DNA of 33,573 nucleotides from an uncultured bacterium (GTDB lineage: Bacteria; Bacillota_I; Bacilli_A; RF39; UBA660): NCBI GenBank assembly GCA_949296605.1, contig CASFPB010000004.1, positions 1 to 33,573 on the forward strand, in the 5' to 3' direction. Both the position numbers and the translations under genes were made by a program. Position 1 is the stretch's first letter, and each line of letters begins with the position of its first letter. Positions 14,791 to 22,879 of this stretch are shown piece after piece. The notes beneath the pieces are model-generated. The model saw only the letters and a list, made by a program, of their open reading frames with translations, had not been told where the DNA came from and made no database searches.

Positions 14791-15528
14791 ATGTTTATTG
14801 GAGAAGATCCAATTCATATTAAAACGGAAAGTAAAGAAGATATTGCAAGTTTAGTTCTTATGCCAGGAGATCCCTTAAGAGCTAAGTATATTGCAGAGAA
14901 TTTTTTGGAAAATGCCAAGTTAGTTACAAGTGTTCGAAATATGCTTGGTTATACAGGATATTATAAGGGCATTAAGATTACAGTTATGAGTAGTGGTATG
15001 GGTATGCCAAGTATGAGCATTTATGCTTTTGAATTATTTCATTACTATAATGTTCAAAAAATTATACGTATAGGAACTTGTGGTGCTGTAAATCCCAAAG
15101 CTTCAATAAATGAAATTTTGTTAAGTAGTAGTGTTTATTCCGAAACAAATTTTGCTTATACTTACAATGATTATAAAGAACATGTAGTTTGTGCAAATGA
15201 AGAATTAAATAATAAGATTATAGATAATGCTAAAAAATTAAATTTAAGTGATAGGTTGCATGTAGGTATGCTTACTACAATGGATGTTTTTGGCCCATAT
15301 ATAGATTATGATAGGGTTTTAAATAGAATTCCTAAAGAATACGAAATTTTAGGTGAAGAAATGGAAGCATTTGCTTTAATACATATAGCAAACACAATGA
15401 ATAGAAAAGCTACAACATTAGCAACAGTAGTTGATTCAAAATTTTCTAATGTAGTTCTTTCTATTGAAGACCGTGAAAAATCATTAAATGATATGATTAC
15501 ATTAGCGTTAGAATCTATAATAAATTAA
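14791..15528 (+). CDS. deoD: Purine nucleoside phosphorylase, DeoD type
   Basis: Hexameric-type PNP that cleaves purine (deoxy)nucleosides with phosphate into base and (deoxy)ribose-1-phosphate. At 245 aa it has close to the usual length. Visible motifs are TESKEDIASLVLMPGDPLRAK near the N-terminus (phosphate-binding GDPLR), MSSGMGMPSMSIYAFEL near 70, IRIGTCGAV near 94, and the ribose-binding GEEMEAFAL near 185. The usual catalytic Asp position reads VVDSKFS, slightly divergent. GGTG precedes the ATG. The next gene, a phosphohexomutase, is 32 nt downstream and may be co-transcribed; ribose-1-phosphate could enter sugar metabolism. Confidence 0.93.
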   Translation: MFIGEDPIHIKTESKEDIASLVLMPGDPLRAKYIAENFLENAKLVTSVRNMLGYTGYYKGIKITVMSSGMGMPSMSIYAFELFHYYNVQKIIRIGTCGAVNPKASINEILLSSSVYSETNFAYTYNDYKEHVVCANEELNNKIIDNAKKLNLSDRLHVGMLTTMDVFGPYIDYDRVLNRIPKEYEILGEEMEAFALIHIANTMNRKATTLATVVDSKFSNVVLSIEDREKSLNDMITLALESIIN

Positions 15529-15547
15529 ATAAATTAAATAAATTAAA
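15521..15547. repeat. Three 9-bp direct repeats
   Basis: TAAATTAAA occurs three times in tandem across the deoD stop codon. It is probably replication slippage in AT-rich DNA. Confidence 0.6.
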
Positions 15548-15560
15548 AAGGGGTAATTGA

Positions 15561-16940
15561 ATGAATGAATTAAATGAAAATATTTTTAGAGCATATGACA
15601 TAAGAGGAAGTTATCCCTCAGAAATAAATGAACAAGCAGCATATGCAATAGGTCTTAGTTATGGATCTTATTTGCAAGAAGAATATAACAAAAATACTTG
15701 TATAGTTTCACATGATAATCGTCTTTCTAGTAAATCGTTACAACAAAACTTAATTAAGGGAATTACTTCAAGCGGCTGTAATGTCATTAATTATAGTTTA
15801 ACTACAACACCAATGAATTATTATGCAAGATATATTAATCAAATGCCAGGGATTATGGTTACTGCATCACATAATCCTAAAGATGATAATGGTTTTAAAT
15901 TTTCTTTTGATGGTATGATTAATGCTCGTGGTGAAATGATTGATGATTTTAAAAAATATACTTTAGCAGGTATATTTAAAAGTGGCATGGGAAAAATAAC
16001 TAATAATTCTTTGGTAGATAAATATATAGAATATTTAAAATATTCTATAAAGTATGGAAAAAATAAAAGAAAAATAGTAATTGATTGTGGAAATGGAGCA
16101 ACATGTAGTATTATTAGAAAAGTATTTGATACATCATTTTGTCATCCAATATATATTAATGATACATTAGATGGTAATTTTCCTAATCATCATCCAGATC
16201 CATCCGTTAAGGAAAACATGAAACAATTACAAGAAGCAGTTAAAAAAAATAAAGCGGATTTTGGTGTTGCCTATGATGGTGATGGAGATAGAATTGGTAT
16301 AGTTATGGATAATGGAGAAATTTTACCCATAGAATATTTTATGATTATATGTATAAAAGACATGTTTAATACAGTAAATAATAAAACGTTTTTATATGAT
16401 ATAAAATGTTCTAAAAGTGTAGAGGACTATATAAAAATGCTTGGGGGAACACCTCTTTGTTATCGAACTGGAGCTAGTTATACTCAATATAAAACACATA
16501 GTGATAATTTGCCTTTTGGGGCAGAATATTCAGGACATATTTATTTTAGAGATCGTGATGCTGATTGCGGTAGTGCTATTTATGCAACGTTAAGATTTTT
16601 AGAAATCATGAGTAAAACTAATGAAAAATTAAGTAAAATAGTAGAAAAATTTCCTAAATATTATTCAACTGATGAAGTAAAAATACCTAGTGATGATAAT
16701 ACAAAATTTATGGTAATTGAAAAAATTAAAAAGTATGCAAAATCAATGAATTATCCATATAATGATATTGATGGAGTAAGAATTACTTATTTAAATGGAT
16801 GGGCATTAGTAAGAGCTAGTAATACTGGACCTAACATAACATTTAGAGCAGAAGCAACAACAGAGCTAGGACTAAAATCTTTGGAAAAAATATATATACC
16901 AATGATACAAAAAGAAAGTAAAAAAATAGATATGTTATAA
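15561..16940 (+). CDS. Phosphomannomutase/phosphoglucomutase
   Basis: Alpha-D-phosphohexomutase of 459 aa interconverting hexose 1- and 6-phosphates. Four motifs are visible: RAYDIRGSYP at the N-terminus, the active-site phosphoserine loop TASHNPKDDNG with Ser103, the metal loop DGDGDR at 239-244, and the sugar-binding GAEYSGH. The phosphate-binding RASNTGPNITFRAEA lies near the C-terminus. This pattern is ManB/AlgC-like with probable dual glucose/mannose specificity. AAAAGGGG precedes the ATG. It supplies precursors for cell-surface polysaccharide or glycogen. It is close to deoD; no terminator separates them. Confidence 0.9.
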   Translation: MNELNENIFRAYDIRGSYPSEINEQAAYAIGLSYGSYLQEEYNKNTCIVSHDNRLSSKSLQQNLIKGITSSGCNVINYSLTTTPMNYYARYINQMPGIMVTASHNPKDDNGFKFSFDGMINARGEMIDDFKKYTLAGIFKSGMGKITNNSLVDKYIEYLKYSIKYGKNKRKIVIDCGNGATCSIIRKVFDTSFCHPIYINDTLDGNFPNHHPDPSVKENMKQLQEAVKKNKADFGVAYDGDGDRIGIVMDNGEILPIEYFMIICIKDMFNTVNNKTFLYDIKCSKSVEDYIKMLGGTPLCYRTGASYTQYKTHSDNLPFGAEYSGHIYFRDRDADCGSAIYATLRFLEIMSKTNEKLSKIVEKFPKYYSTDEVKIPSDDNTKFMVIEKIKKYAKSMNYPYNDIDGVRITYLNGWALVRASNTGPNITFRAEATTELGLKSLEKIYIPMIQKESKKIDML

Positions 16941-16982
16941 AATAAATTATTGTGATAAAATAAAATTAATGAAGGGAGTATT

Positions 16983-17615
16983 ATGAAAAATAAAACTTTA
17001 TTAATTTGTTTAGATATTACAATAATTTTTTTAACATATTTTTTAATTAATATTTCATTAAAGTTCAAACAGCTATCGTTTTGGTTATTTATTTTTATAG
17101 CATTTTTTGAAGTAATAGTATCTATATTGATATTTAAAAAAATTGGCAAATTAAAAAAGAAAAATGAAAAAAAACGTTTAGTTAAGGAAAATAATATATT
17201 AATTATTATTTCTACATTTTTATTTATAATATTTTTGCTAAGTGTAAATTATATAATTGATATTAAAACTGAAATTAAAAATAGTAAGGAAATTTGGACT
17301 GAAGAAGTAACTAATATAACTATAAAATATAATGATAAAGATATAATTTTATATGTTCCAAGTTTTTCATCTTTAAATGGCATTGTATGGAATGAACTAG
17401 TTAGATTTAAGAATCCTAAAGATGCTCAAAAATTAAAAAAAGAAATTAATAATATTTTAAATAATGAAGAATATTATGAAAAAATAGAAGTTGATAATAA
17501 TGTTTATTATTACAATGAAGATTATGATTATACAATTAAAGGATATGACATAAAAGAAGAGTTGGTAGTAAGTGCTTTTAATTATGTGATATGTGATGGA
17601 TATTGTAATAATTGA
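16983..17615 (+). CDS. Membrane protein of unknown function
   Basis: I do not recognise this 210-aa protein. It has three predicted helices (about 5-24, 31-52 and 72-94), with a very basic loop of Lys and Arg between the second and third, probably cytoplasmic. A C-terminal domain of about 110 residues, likely outside, follows. It has a run of Tyr and Asn and ends in CDGYCNN, whose two cysteines could bind metal or form a disulfide. GAAGGGAG precedes the ATG. It lies between a phosphohexomutase gene and the ileS T-box, without a clear terminator on either side. Confidence 0.6.
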   Translation: MKNKTLLICLDITIIFLTYFLINISLKFKQLSFWLFIFIAFFEVIVSILIFKKIGKLKKKNEKKRLVKENNILIIISTFLFIIFLLSVNYIIDIKTEIKNSKEIWTEEVTNITIKYNDKDIILYVPSFSSLNGIVWNELVRFKNPKDAQKLKKEINNILNNEEYYEKIEVDNNVYYYNEDYDYTIKGYDIKEELVVSAFNYVICDGYCNN

Positions 17616-17627
17616 AAATATCATTGC

Positions 17628-17656
17628 TTGACTTAATTTAAAATATGGTATATTAT
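17628..17656 (+). promoter_or_regulatory. Promoter of the isoleucine T-box transcript
   Basis: TTGACT (17628-17633), 17-nt spacer, TATTAT (17651-17656). Confidence 0.75.
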
Positions 17657-17662
17657 TGAAAT

Positions 17663-17873
17663 ATCTTGAAAAATTATGAATGAGACAAGTATATTTGAAA
17701 ATAATTTTAGAGAGTTCTTGGTTGGTGCAAAAGAATAATTGTTACAAATATATATCACTCAGGAGTTGAATAGGTGAATGAAGTAATCTATTACGTTAAT
17801 CGCGTTAAGATAATTAAGTTAATTTAAGGATGGTACCGTGCTTTTGCACTCCTTTGGTATCATTCTTTTTTTT
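17663..17873 (+). promoter_or_regulatory. T-box leader, isoleucine specificity
   Basis: tRNA-sensing riboswitch upstream of ileS. The Stem I element AGAGAGTTC is at about 17710-17718, followed by GGTTGGTGCAAAAG. ATC followed by A at 17754-17756 is the probable specifier codon (Ile). The T-box core AAGGATGGTACCGTG is at 17826-17840. Pairing of that segment with GGTATCATTCTT (about 17855-17866) before a T run gives the terminator. A 30-nt block (17794-17823) is identical to one in the alanine leader. Confidence 0.92.
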
Positions 17874-17885
17874 GAAGGAGGATAT

Positions 17886-20800
17886 ATGAAAGATTTTAAA
17901 AGTTTAAGTAAAGAATCGGTTGACATGGTTGAAGGCAAAATTTTAGAAAGATGGATTAAAGATGATATTTTAGATAAATGTATAGAAAATAGAAATGATT
18001 GTCCATATTTTGTTTTCTTTGATGGGCCTGCAACTGCTAATGGACACCCAGGTTTACACCATATGGTAGCAAAATTCTTAAAAGATACTTTTTGTAAATA
18101 TAAAACAATGCAAGGATATAAAGTATTAAGAAAAGTTGGATGGGATACCCATGGACTTCCTGTTGAATTACAAGTTGAAAAAGAACTTGGATTTAATGGT
18201 AAAAAAGATATTGAAAGATATGGAATTAAAGAATTTAATCAAAAATGTAGGGAATCAGTATGGAAAAACGAAGAATCGTTTACAAATTTAACTAATAAAA
18301 TGGGACAATTTATTGATACAAAGAATCCTTATGTTACCTATAATAATAATTATATTGAAACTGAATGGTGGATTTTAAAAAAGTTTTATGAAGAAGGATT
18401 ATTTTATGAAGGGGCAAAAATTCTTCCTTACTGTCCAAGATGTGGAACAGGACTTGCATCACATGAAGTAGCACAAGGATATGAAGAAATTAGTGTTGAA
18501 ACCGTAATTGTTCCGATGAAGAAAAAAGATGAAGATGTATATTTTTTAGTTTGGACAACAACACCTTGGACATTAATATCAAATGTTGCATTGTGTGTTA
18601 ATCCTGATTATGATTATTCGTTGGTAGAATCTAAAGGTAATAAGTTTATATTAGCAACTAGTTTAATTTCAAAAGTTTTGGGAGATGATGTAAAAATTCT
18701 TGATACTTTTAAAGGTAAAACTTTGGAATATACAGAATATGAACAATTAATTCCAGAATTACGTGTTGATCGTAAAGGATTCTTTGTAACTTGCGATACT
18801 TATGTAACTGCTGAAGATGGAACTGGTGTTGTTCATATTGCTCCAGCTTTTGGTGCCGATGATGCAAACGTTGGTAAAAAATATAATTTACCTTACCTAA
18901 ATCCTGTTGGTGAAGATGGAAAATATATGGAAGGTCCATGGAGAGGAATGTTTGTCTTTGATGCTGACAAAGAAGTTATTAAATATTTAAAAGATAATAA
19001 TAAATTATTTAAAAAGCAAAAAATAGTGCATAATTATCCACATTGTTGGAGATGTCATTCCCCTTTAATTTATTATTCAAAACCAAGTTATTATTTAGAA
19101 GTTACTAAAATTAAAGATAAAATAATTGCTAATAATAAAACTGTTAATTGGTATCCAGCATTTGTAGGTGAAAAAAGATTTGGTAATTGGCTTGAAAATT
19201 TAAATGACTGGGCTATATCTAGAAGTCGTTATTGGGGAACACCACTTCCTTATTGGATTTGTTCTTGTGGACATACAGAAATGATAGGTTCAAGAAAAGA
19301 ATTAGTTGAAAAAGCTATCGAAAACATTGATGAGACAATTGATTTGCATCGCCCTTATGTTGATGAAGTTCATTTAAAATGTCCAGAATGTGGTAAAGCC
19401 ATGACTAGATGCAAAGACGTTATAGATTGTTGGTTCGATTCCGGTTCTATGCCTTTTGCCCAATATCACTATCCATTTGAAAATAATGACTTATTTGAAA
19501 CACAATTTCCAGCTGATTTTATTTGTGAAGGAATTGATCAAACAAGAGGTTGGTTTTACACTCTTTTAGTAATTTCTACATTTGTAAAAGGTGTAAGTCC
19601 ATTTAAAAATGTTTTAGTTAATGATTTATTATTAGATAAAGATGGTAAAAAAATGAGTAAAAGTAAAGGAAATATTGTAGAACCATTTACAACTATAAAA
19701 GAATATGGTGCTGATACTGTTCGATTTTATATTCCTTATGCATCTCCGGTATGGGTTCCACTTAAATTTGACATTAGTGGTTTAAAAGAAGTTCATTCAA
19801 AATTCTTTAACCCACTAAAAAATACTTATAATTTTTTTACAATGTATGCAAATATTGATGGAATTGATATAGATGAATGTGATATACCTGTATCACAAAG
19901 AGAAGATATTGATCGTTGGCTTTTAAGTAAATATAATAAATTGTTAAAATATGTTACTGATTCATATGAAGAATATGATTTAAATAAAGTAACAAAGGCT
20001 TTAACTGATTTTGTTTCTGATGATTTATCTAATTGGTATATTAGAAGAAACAGAGATCGTTTTTGGGGCTCTAAGTTAAATGATTCTAAAAAGGCAGTAT
20101 ATAAAACTACTTATGAAGTTTTAGTTGGGCTATCACAAATGATGGCTCCAATAGTTCCGTTCTTATCTGATGAAATTTATACTAATTTAACTGGTAATTA
20201 TTCTGTTCATACATCTGATTTTCCAAAATACAATGAAGTATTAATTGATGAACTTTTAGAAGAAAAAATGGATTTAGTAAGAGATTTAATTAGTATAGGT
20301 AGATATGTAAGGGAAGAAAACAAGATTAGAGTTCGTCAACCACTAGCAGAGATTTTATTAGATGGTAAAAATGAAATGATTATTGGTGAATTAACTGAAT
20401 TAATTAAAGAAGAATTAAATGTTAAAAAAGTTACATTTGTAGATGATACATCATTATATATGAATTTTACTGTTAAACCTAATTTTAGAGAAGTTGGAAA
20501 AACTTTGGGTAGTAATTTAAAAGAATTTCAAGAAAAATTATTAAAATTATCTATTGATGAAATTAAAAAATTACAAAAAAATGAAATAATTAAAATGGAT
20601 ATTGCAGGAAATTCTATGGAAGTAACTTCATTAATGGTTGATATTAGAATCGATGCCAAAGAAGGATTTAATGTTGGTATGGAAAACAATAACTTTGTAA
20701 TATTAAATACAACATTAACAAATGATTTAATTGAAGAAGGAATAGCCAGAGAAATTATTTCAAAAGTTCAACAAATGCGTAAAAATGTAAACTTAGAGTT

Positions 20801-20978
20801 AACTGATAGAATTATTATTTCTTATAATTCAAATGAAAAAGTAAAAGATGCAGTAAATAATTATAGTGATTACATTATGCGAGAAACATTAGCAATAGAT
20901 ATTAATTTTGATGAAAAAGCAACTGAAGAATTTACAATAAATGAAGATATAATTAAAATTGCGATTGAGAAAAAATAA
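17886..20978 (+). CDS. ileS: Isoleucyl-tRNA synthetase, long (type 2-like) form
   Basis: Class I synthetase charging tRNA-Ile. The HIGH-type motif is GHPGLHH at 53-59 and the KMSKS loop is at about 588-592. VGWDTHGLPVELQVEKELG is present near residue 90. CPRCG (near 180) and two Cys pairs in the CP1/editing part (CSCGH, CPECG) may bind zinc. WTTTPWTL marks the editing domain. At 1030 aa it is longer than the roughly 930-aa type 1 enzymes and fits the eukaryote-like type 2 class, some members of which are insensitive to mupirocin; that property is inferred. The ATG at 17886 follows AAGGAGG. An in-frame codon at 17838 lies inside the T-box terminator and is rejected. Confidence 0.96.
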   Translation: MKDFKSLSKESVDMVEGKILERWIKDDILDKCIENRNDCPYFVFFDGPATANGHPGLHHMVAKFLKDTFCKYKTMQGYKVLRKVGWDTHGLPVELQVEKELGFNGKKDIERYGIKEFNQKCRESVWKNEESFTNLTNKMGQFIDTKNPYVTYNNNYIETEWWILKKFYEEGLFYEGAKILPYCPRCGTGLASHEVAQGYEEISVETVIVPMKKKDEDVYFLVWTTTPWTLISNVALCVNPDYDYSLVESKGNKFILATSLISKVLGDDVKILDTFKGKTLEYTEYEQLIPELRVDRKGFFVTCDTYVTAEDGTGVVHIAPAFGADDANVGKKYNLPYLNPVGEDGKYMEGPWRGMFVFDADKEVIKYLKDNNKLFKKQKIVHNYPHCWRCHSPLIYYSKPSYYLEVTKIKDKIIANNKTVNWYPAFVGEKRFGNWLENLNDWAISRSRYWGTPLPYWICSCGHTEMIGSRKELVEKAIENIDETIDLHRPYVDEVHLKCPECGKAMTRCKDVIDCWFDSGSMPFAQYHYPFENNDLFETQFPADFICEGIDQTRGWFYTLLVISTFVKGVSPFKNVLVNDLLLDKDGKKMSKSKGNIVEPFTTIKEYGADTVRFYIPYASPVWVPLKFDISGLKEVHSKFFNPLKNTYNFFTMYANIDGIDIDECDIPVSQREDIDRWLLSKYNKLLKYVTDSYEEYDLNKVTKALTDFVSDDLSNWYIRRNRDRFWGSKLNDSKKAVYKTTYEVLVGLSQMMAPIVPFLSDEIYTNLTGNYSVHTSDFPKYNEVLIDELLEEKMDLVRDLISIGRYVREENKIRVRQPLAEILLDGKNEMIIGELTELIKEELNVKKVTFVDDTSLYMNFTVKPNFREVGKTLGSNLKEFQEKLLKLSIDEIKKLQKNEIIKMDIAGNSMEVTSLMVDIRIDAKEGFNVGMENNNFVILNTTLTNDLIEEGIAREIISKVQQMRKNVNLELTDRIIISYNSNEKVKDAVNNYSDYIMRETLAIDINFDEKATEEFTINEDIIKIAIEKK

Positions 20979-20987
20979 TGATACAAT
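20959..20987 (+). promoter_or_regulatory. Promoter of tRNA-Arg
   Basis: TTGCGA (20959-20964), 17-nt spacer, TACAAT (20982-20987). It overlaps the end of ileS; the start would be about 2 nt before the mature tRNA. Confidence 0.6.
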
Positions 20988-20995
20988 GTTTGTGT

Positions 20996-21072
20996 GTCCT
21001 CGTAGCTCAGTTGGATAGAGCGAATGCCTCCGACGCATTAGGTCGAGTGTTCGAATCACTTCGAGGACACCA
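20996..21072 (+). tRNA. tRNA-Arg, anticodon CCG
   Basis: A full cloverleaf folds by hand: acceptor GTCCTCG with CGAGGAC, D arm GCTC...GAGC, anticodon stem AATGC/GCATT with loop CTCCGAC (anticodon CCG, decoding CGG), and T arm GAGTG TTCGAAT CACTT. CCA is encoded. It is 77 nt long. The acceptor can be extended by GTG/CAC pairing in the precursor, and a T run follows at once. Confidence 0.95.
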
Positions 21073-21105
21073 CATTTTTTTATTAGGGGTTTGGGGGTTA
21101 ATAAA

Positions 21106-22779
21106 ATGTCTTTAACTGAATTTGTAAATAATAATCCTCATTTTAAAAAAATTAGTTATTATACTATTTTAAAAAAATTTTTATCTAGAGATGATTATTT
21201 TGAGTATGTTTGTAATTATTTATCTTTTAAATCAAGTGATTTTAAAATCGGATATGTAATGGACGAAAAATATACGGAATTTTTGTGTTTTAGTAGGTCA
21301 GAAATTGGTAAAGGTTTAATGATTTTACTAGAAGATAAAAATTCATTTTTAAATGAAGATGAAATAAAAAGGGCAAGAATGCTAATTAATTATATTTCGT
21401 ATGAATCTTTTTTAAAAAAATATTCTGGTAAAATGTTTAGCTTTAAAATTGATGGTTTCATCTATATAGTATCTTTTAAATCATTTTTATATTTAATAAA
21501 TTTGAGCATAGAAGATTTTGAAAGTTTATGTAAAGATGAAACTATTAAATTTATTGATGGTATTCCTAAAAAGCATATGATTTATGCTTTTGCAGAATTT
21601 ATTAATAATGAATCTATTTTAAAAGACTATTTAGTTTCTGATGCTGTTAGATTAAAGTATGAAGCTATAAAAAGTAATCAATTAGTTGATTTAGAAGCTA
21701 TTAATAAACATTTAGAAACTAAGGATACACTTTTTCAAAAAATACATATTGATAAAGATATTGAAGATGCAATTTTGACAAGTATGCCAGTTGATTTTAA
21801 TGATTTAGAAAAAGCAATCTATATTTATATTAAAATGTGTAAAATATTTACTTATAATGAAGAATATTTTACTAAGTATTTTGATGAAGCAATAAAACGA
21901 AAACATAAAGATATAAGTTATGTAGATCAAATAAATTTATTTAATAATGAAGCAGTTTGTTTTGAGTTTAATATAATTTATGCTGCATTCTTAAATAGAT
22001 TAGGAATAAAATTTAAAAGTAATTACATGGGATATGATGATGAAGTATATGGAGAAGGTCATGTTAAAATGGAATTTAGATGTGATAAATTCTTAGTTAA
22101 AGCTGATGCAGTCTCTTATATGACTAAATCGGATTTAACATATGCTAAAGTAAATCAACCATTAATTGGCTTTATTTGTTTAAATAAAAATGAAGAAACC
22201 CAAAAAGAGTTTGAAGATGCTGTAAACAAAGTATATTTACACATTTTATCAGAAGAAAATGATTATAGTAAAACTAATATTATTCATATACCCTTTTTTG
22301 AAGAAATATTTAATGATTTTTTTAAAATATTTAATGAATTAAAAGATATAAGCTTCGAAGAAAGAATAAATATAATGGTAAGAAAAACTAACAATATGAA
22401 TTTAAAGGGTGTAGATTATTTTTCTTATCTTATACAATTACAAAAAATTCTTTTTACGCCATTAGAAAGGCAAGAAAATATAGAAATATGTTTATTAGCA
22501 AATAATTTAGATAATGAATTTAAAAAATCTGAAATTATTGCTATAATTACGATTAATTTTAACGGATTTAGTAATAATGAAAATTTTAACTTATATTATA
22601 TTTTAAAATCTAATGGAGTATTAATGCCGGTATTAAAAGAAGAAATAGAAGGATTATTTTTTGTAAAAAAAATAGAATATATTGATGAATTTTTAGGAAG
22701 AATTCCTGGCGTTGGCTTTGTTAGTAAAGAAACTTTAACTCCTGAGTTAGCCTTGAATAGATTTTTACAAAACATCTAA
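21106..22779 (+). CDS. Large protein with transglutaminase-like core
   Basis: A 557-aa protein, probably cytosolic, without a signal peptide. The first 210 residues and the last 170 are not recognised. The middle (about 220-345) looks like a transglutaminase-like cysteine fold: a helix with DLEKAIYIYIKMCKIFTY, then NEAVCFEFNIIYAAFLNRLG (Cys285), GEGHVKMEF (His319) and FLVKADA (Asp334). The Cys-His-Asp order and spacing match the family, in which the Cys attacks amide or peptide bonds. The ATG at 21106 is chosen over an in-frame TTG at 21091 because GGGGG (21092-21096) serves it. It follows tRNA-Arg and has its own terminator. Its substrate is unknown. Confidence 0.65.
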   Translation: MSLTEFVNNNPHFKKISYYTILKKFLSRDDYFEYVCNYLSFKSSDFKIGYVMDEKYTEFLCFSRSEIGKGLMILLEDKNSFLNEDEIKRARMLINYISYESFLKKYSGKMFSFKIDGFIYIVSFKSFLYLINLSIEDFESLCKDETIKFIDGIPKKHMIYAFAEFINNESILKDYLVSDAVRLKYEAIKSNQLVDLEAINKHLETKDTLFQKIHIDKDIEDAILTSMPVDFNDLEKAIYIYIKMCKIFTYNEEYFTKYFDEAIKRKHKDISYVDQINLFNNEAVCFEFNIIYAAFLNRLGIKFKSNYMGYDDEVYGEGHVKMEFRCDKFLVKADAVSYMTKSDLTYAKVNQPLIGFICLNKNEETQKEFEDAVNKVYLHILSEENDYSKTNIIHIPFFEEIFNDFFKIFNELKDISFEERINIMVRKTNNMNLKGVDYFSYLIQLQKILFTPLERQENIEICLLANNLDNEFKKSEIIAIITINFNGFSNNENFNLYYILKSNGVLMPVLKEEIEGLFFVKKIEYIDEFLGRIPGVGFVSKETLTPELALNRFLQNI

Positions 22780-22783
22780 AATT

Positions 22784-22806
22784 AACTACATTAAGTAGTT
22801 TTTTTA
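22784..22806 (+). terminator. Terminator of the transglutaminase-like gene
   Basis: AACTAC (22784-22789) pairs with GTAGTT (22795-22800), then T7 in total. Confidence 0.75.
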
Positions 22807-22879
22807 TTTTGTAAAAAATATTAAAGGAAATTATGAACTTATATGAAAAGTATATAATTGAAGGGAGAAATATTGGTTG

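Noticed and set aside
14614-14817. Minus-strand open frame across the phosphorelay terminator
   Set aside because: It spans a terminator and the deoD promoter and resembles nothing known.
15521-15547. CRISPR-like or regulatory iteron array
   Set aside because: Only three 9-bp direct copies without spacers, best explained by slippage.
16787-17149. A 120-codon minus-strand open frame
   Set aside because: It overlaps the phosphohexomutase end and the membrane protein gene, both better supported, and has no ribosome-binding site or recognisable motif.
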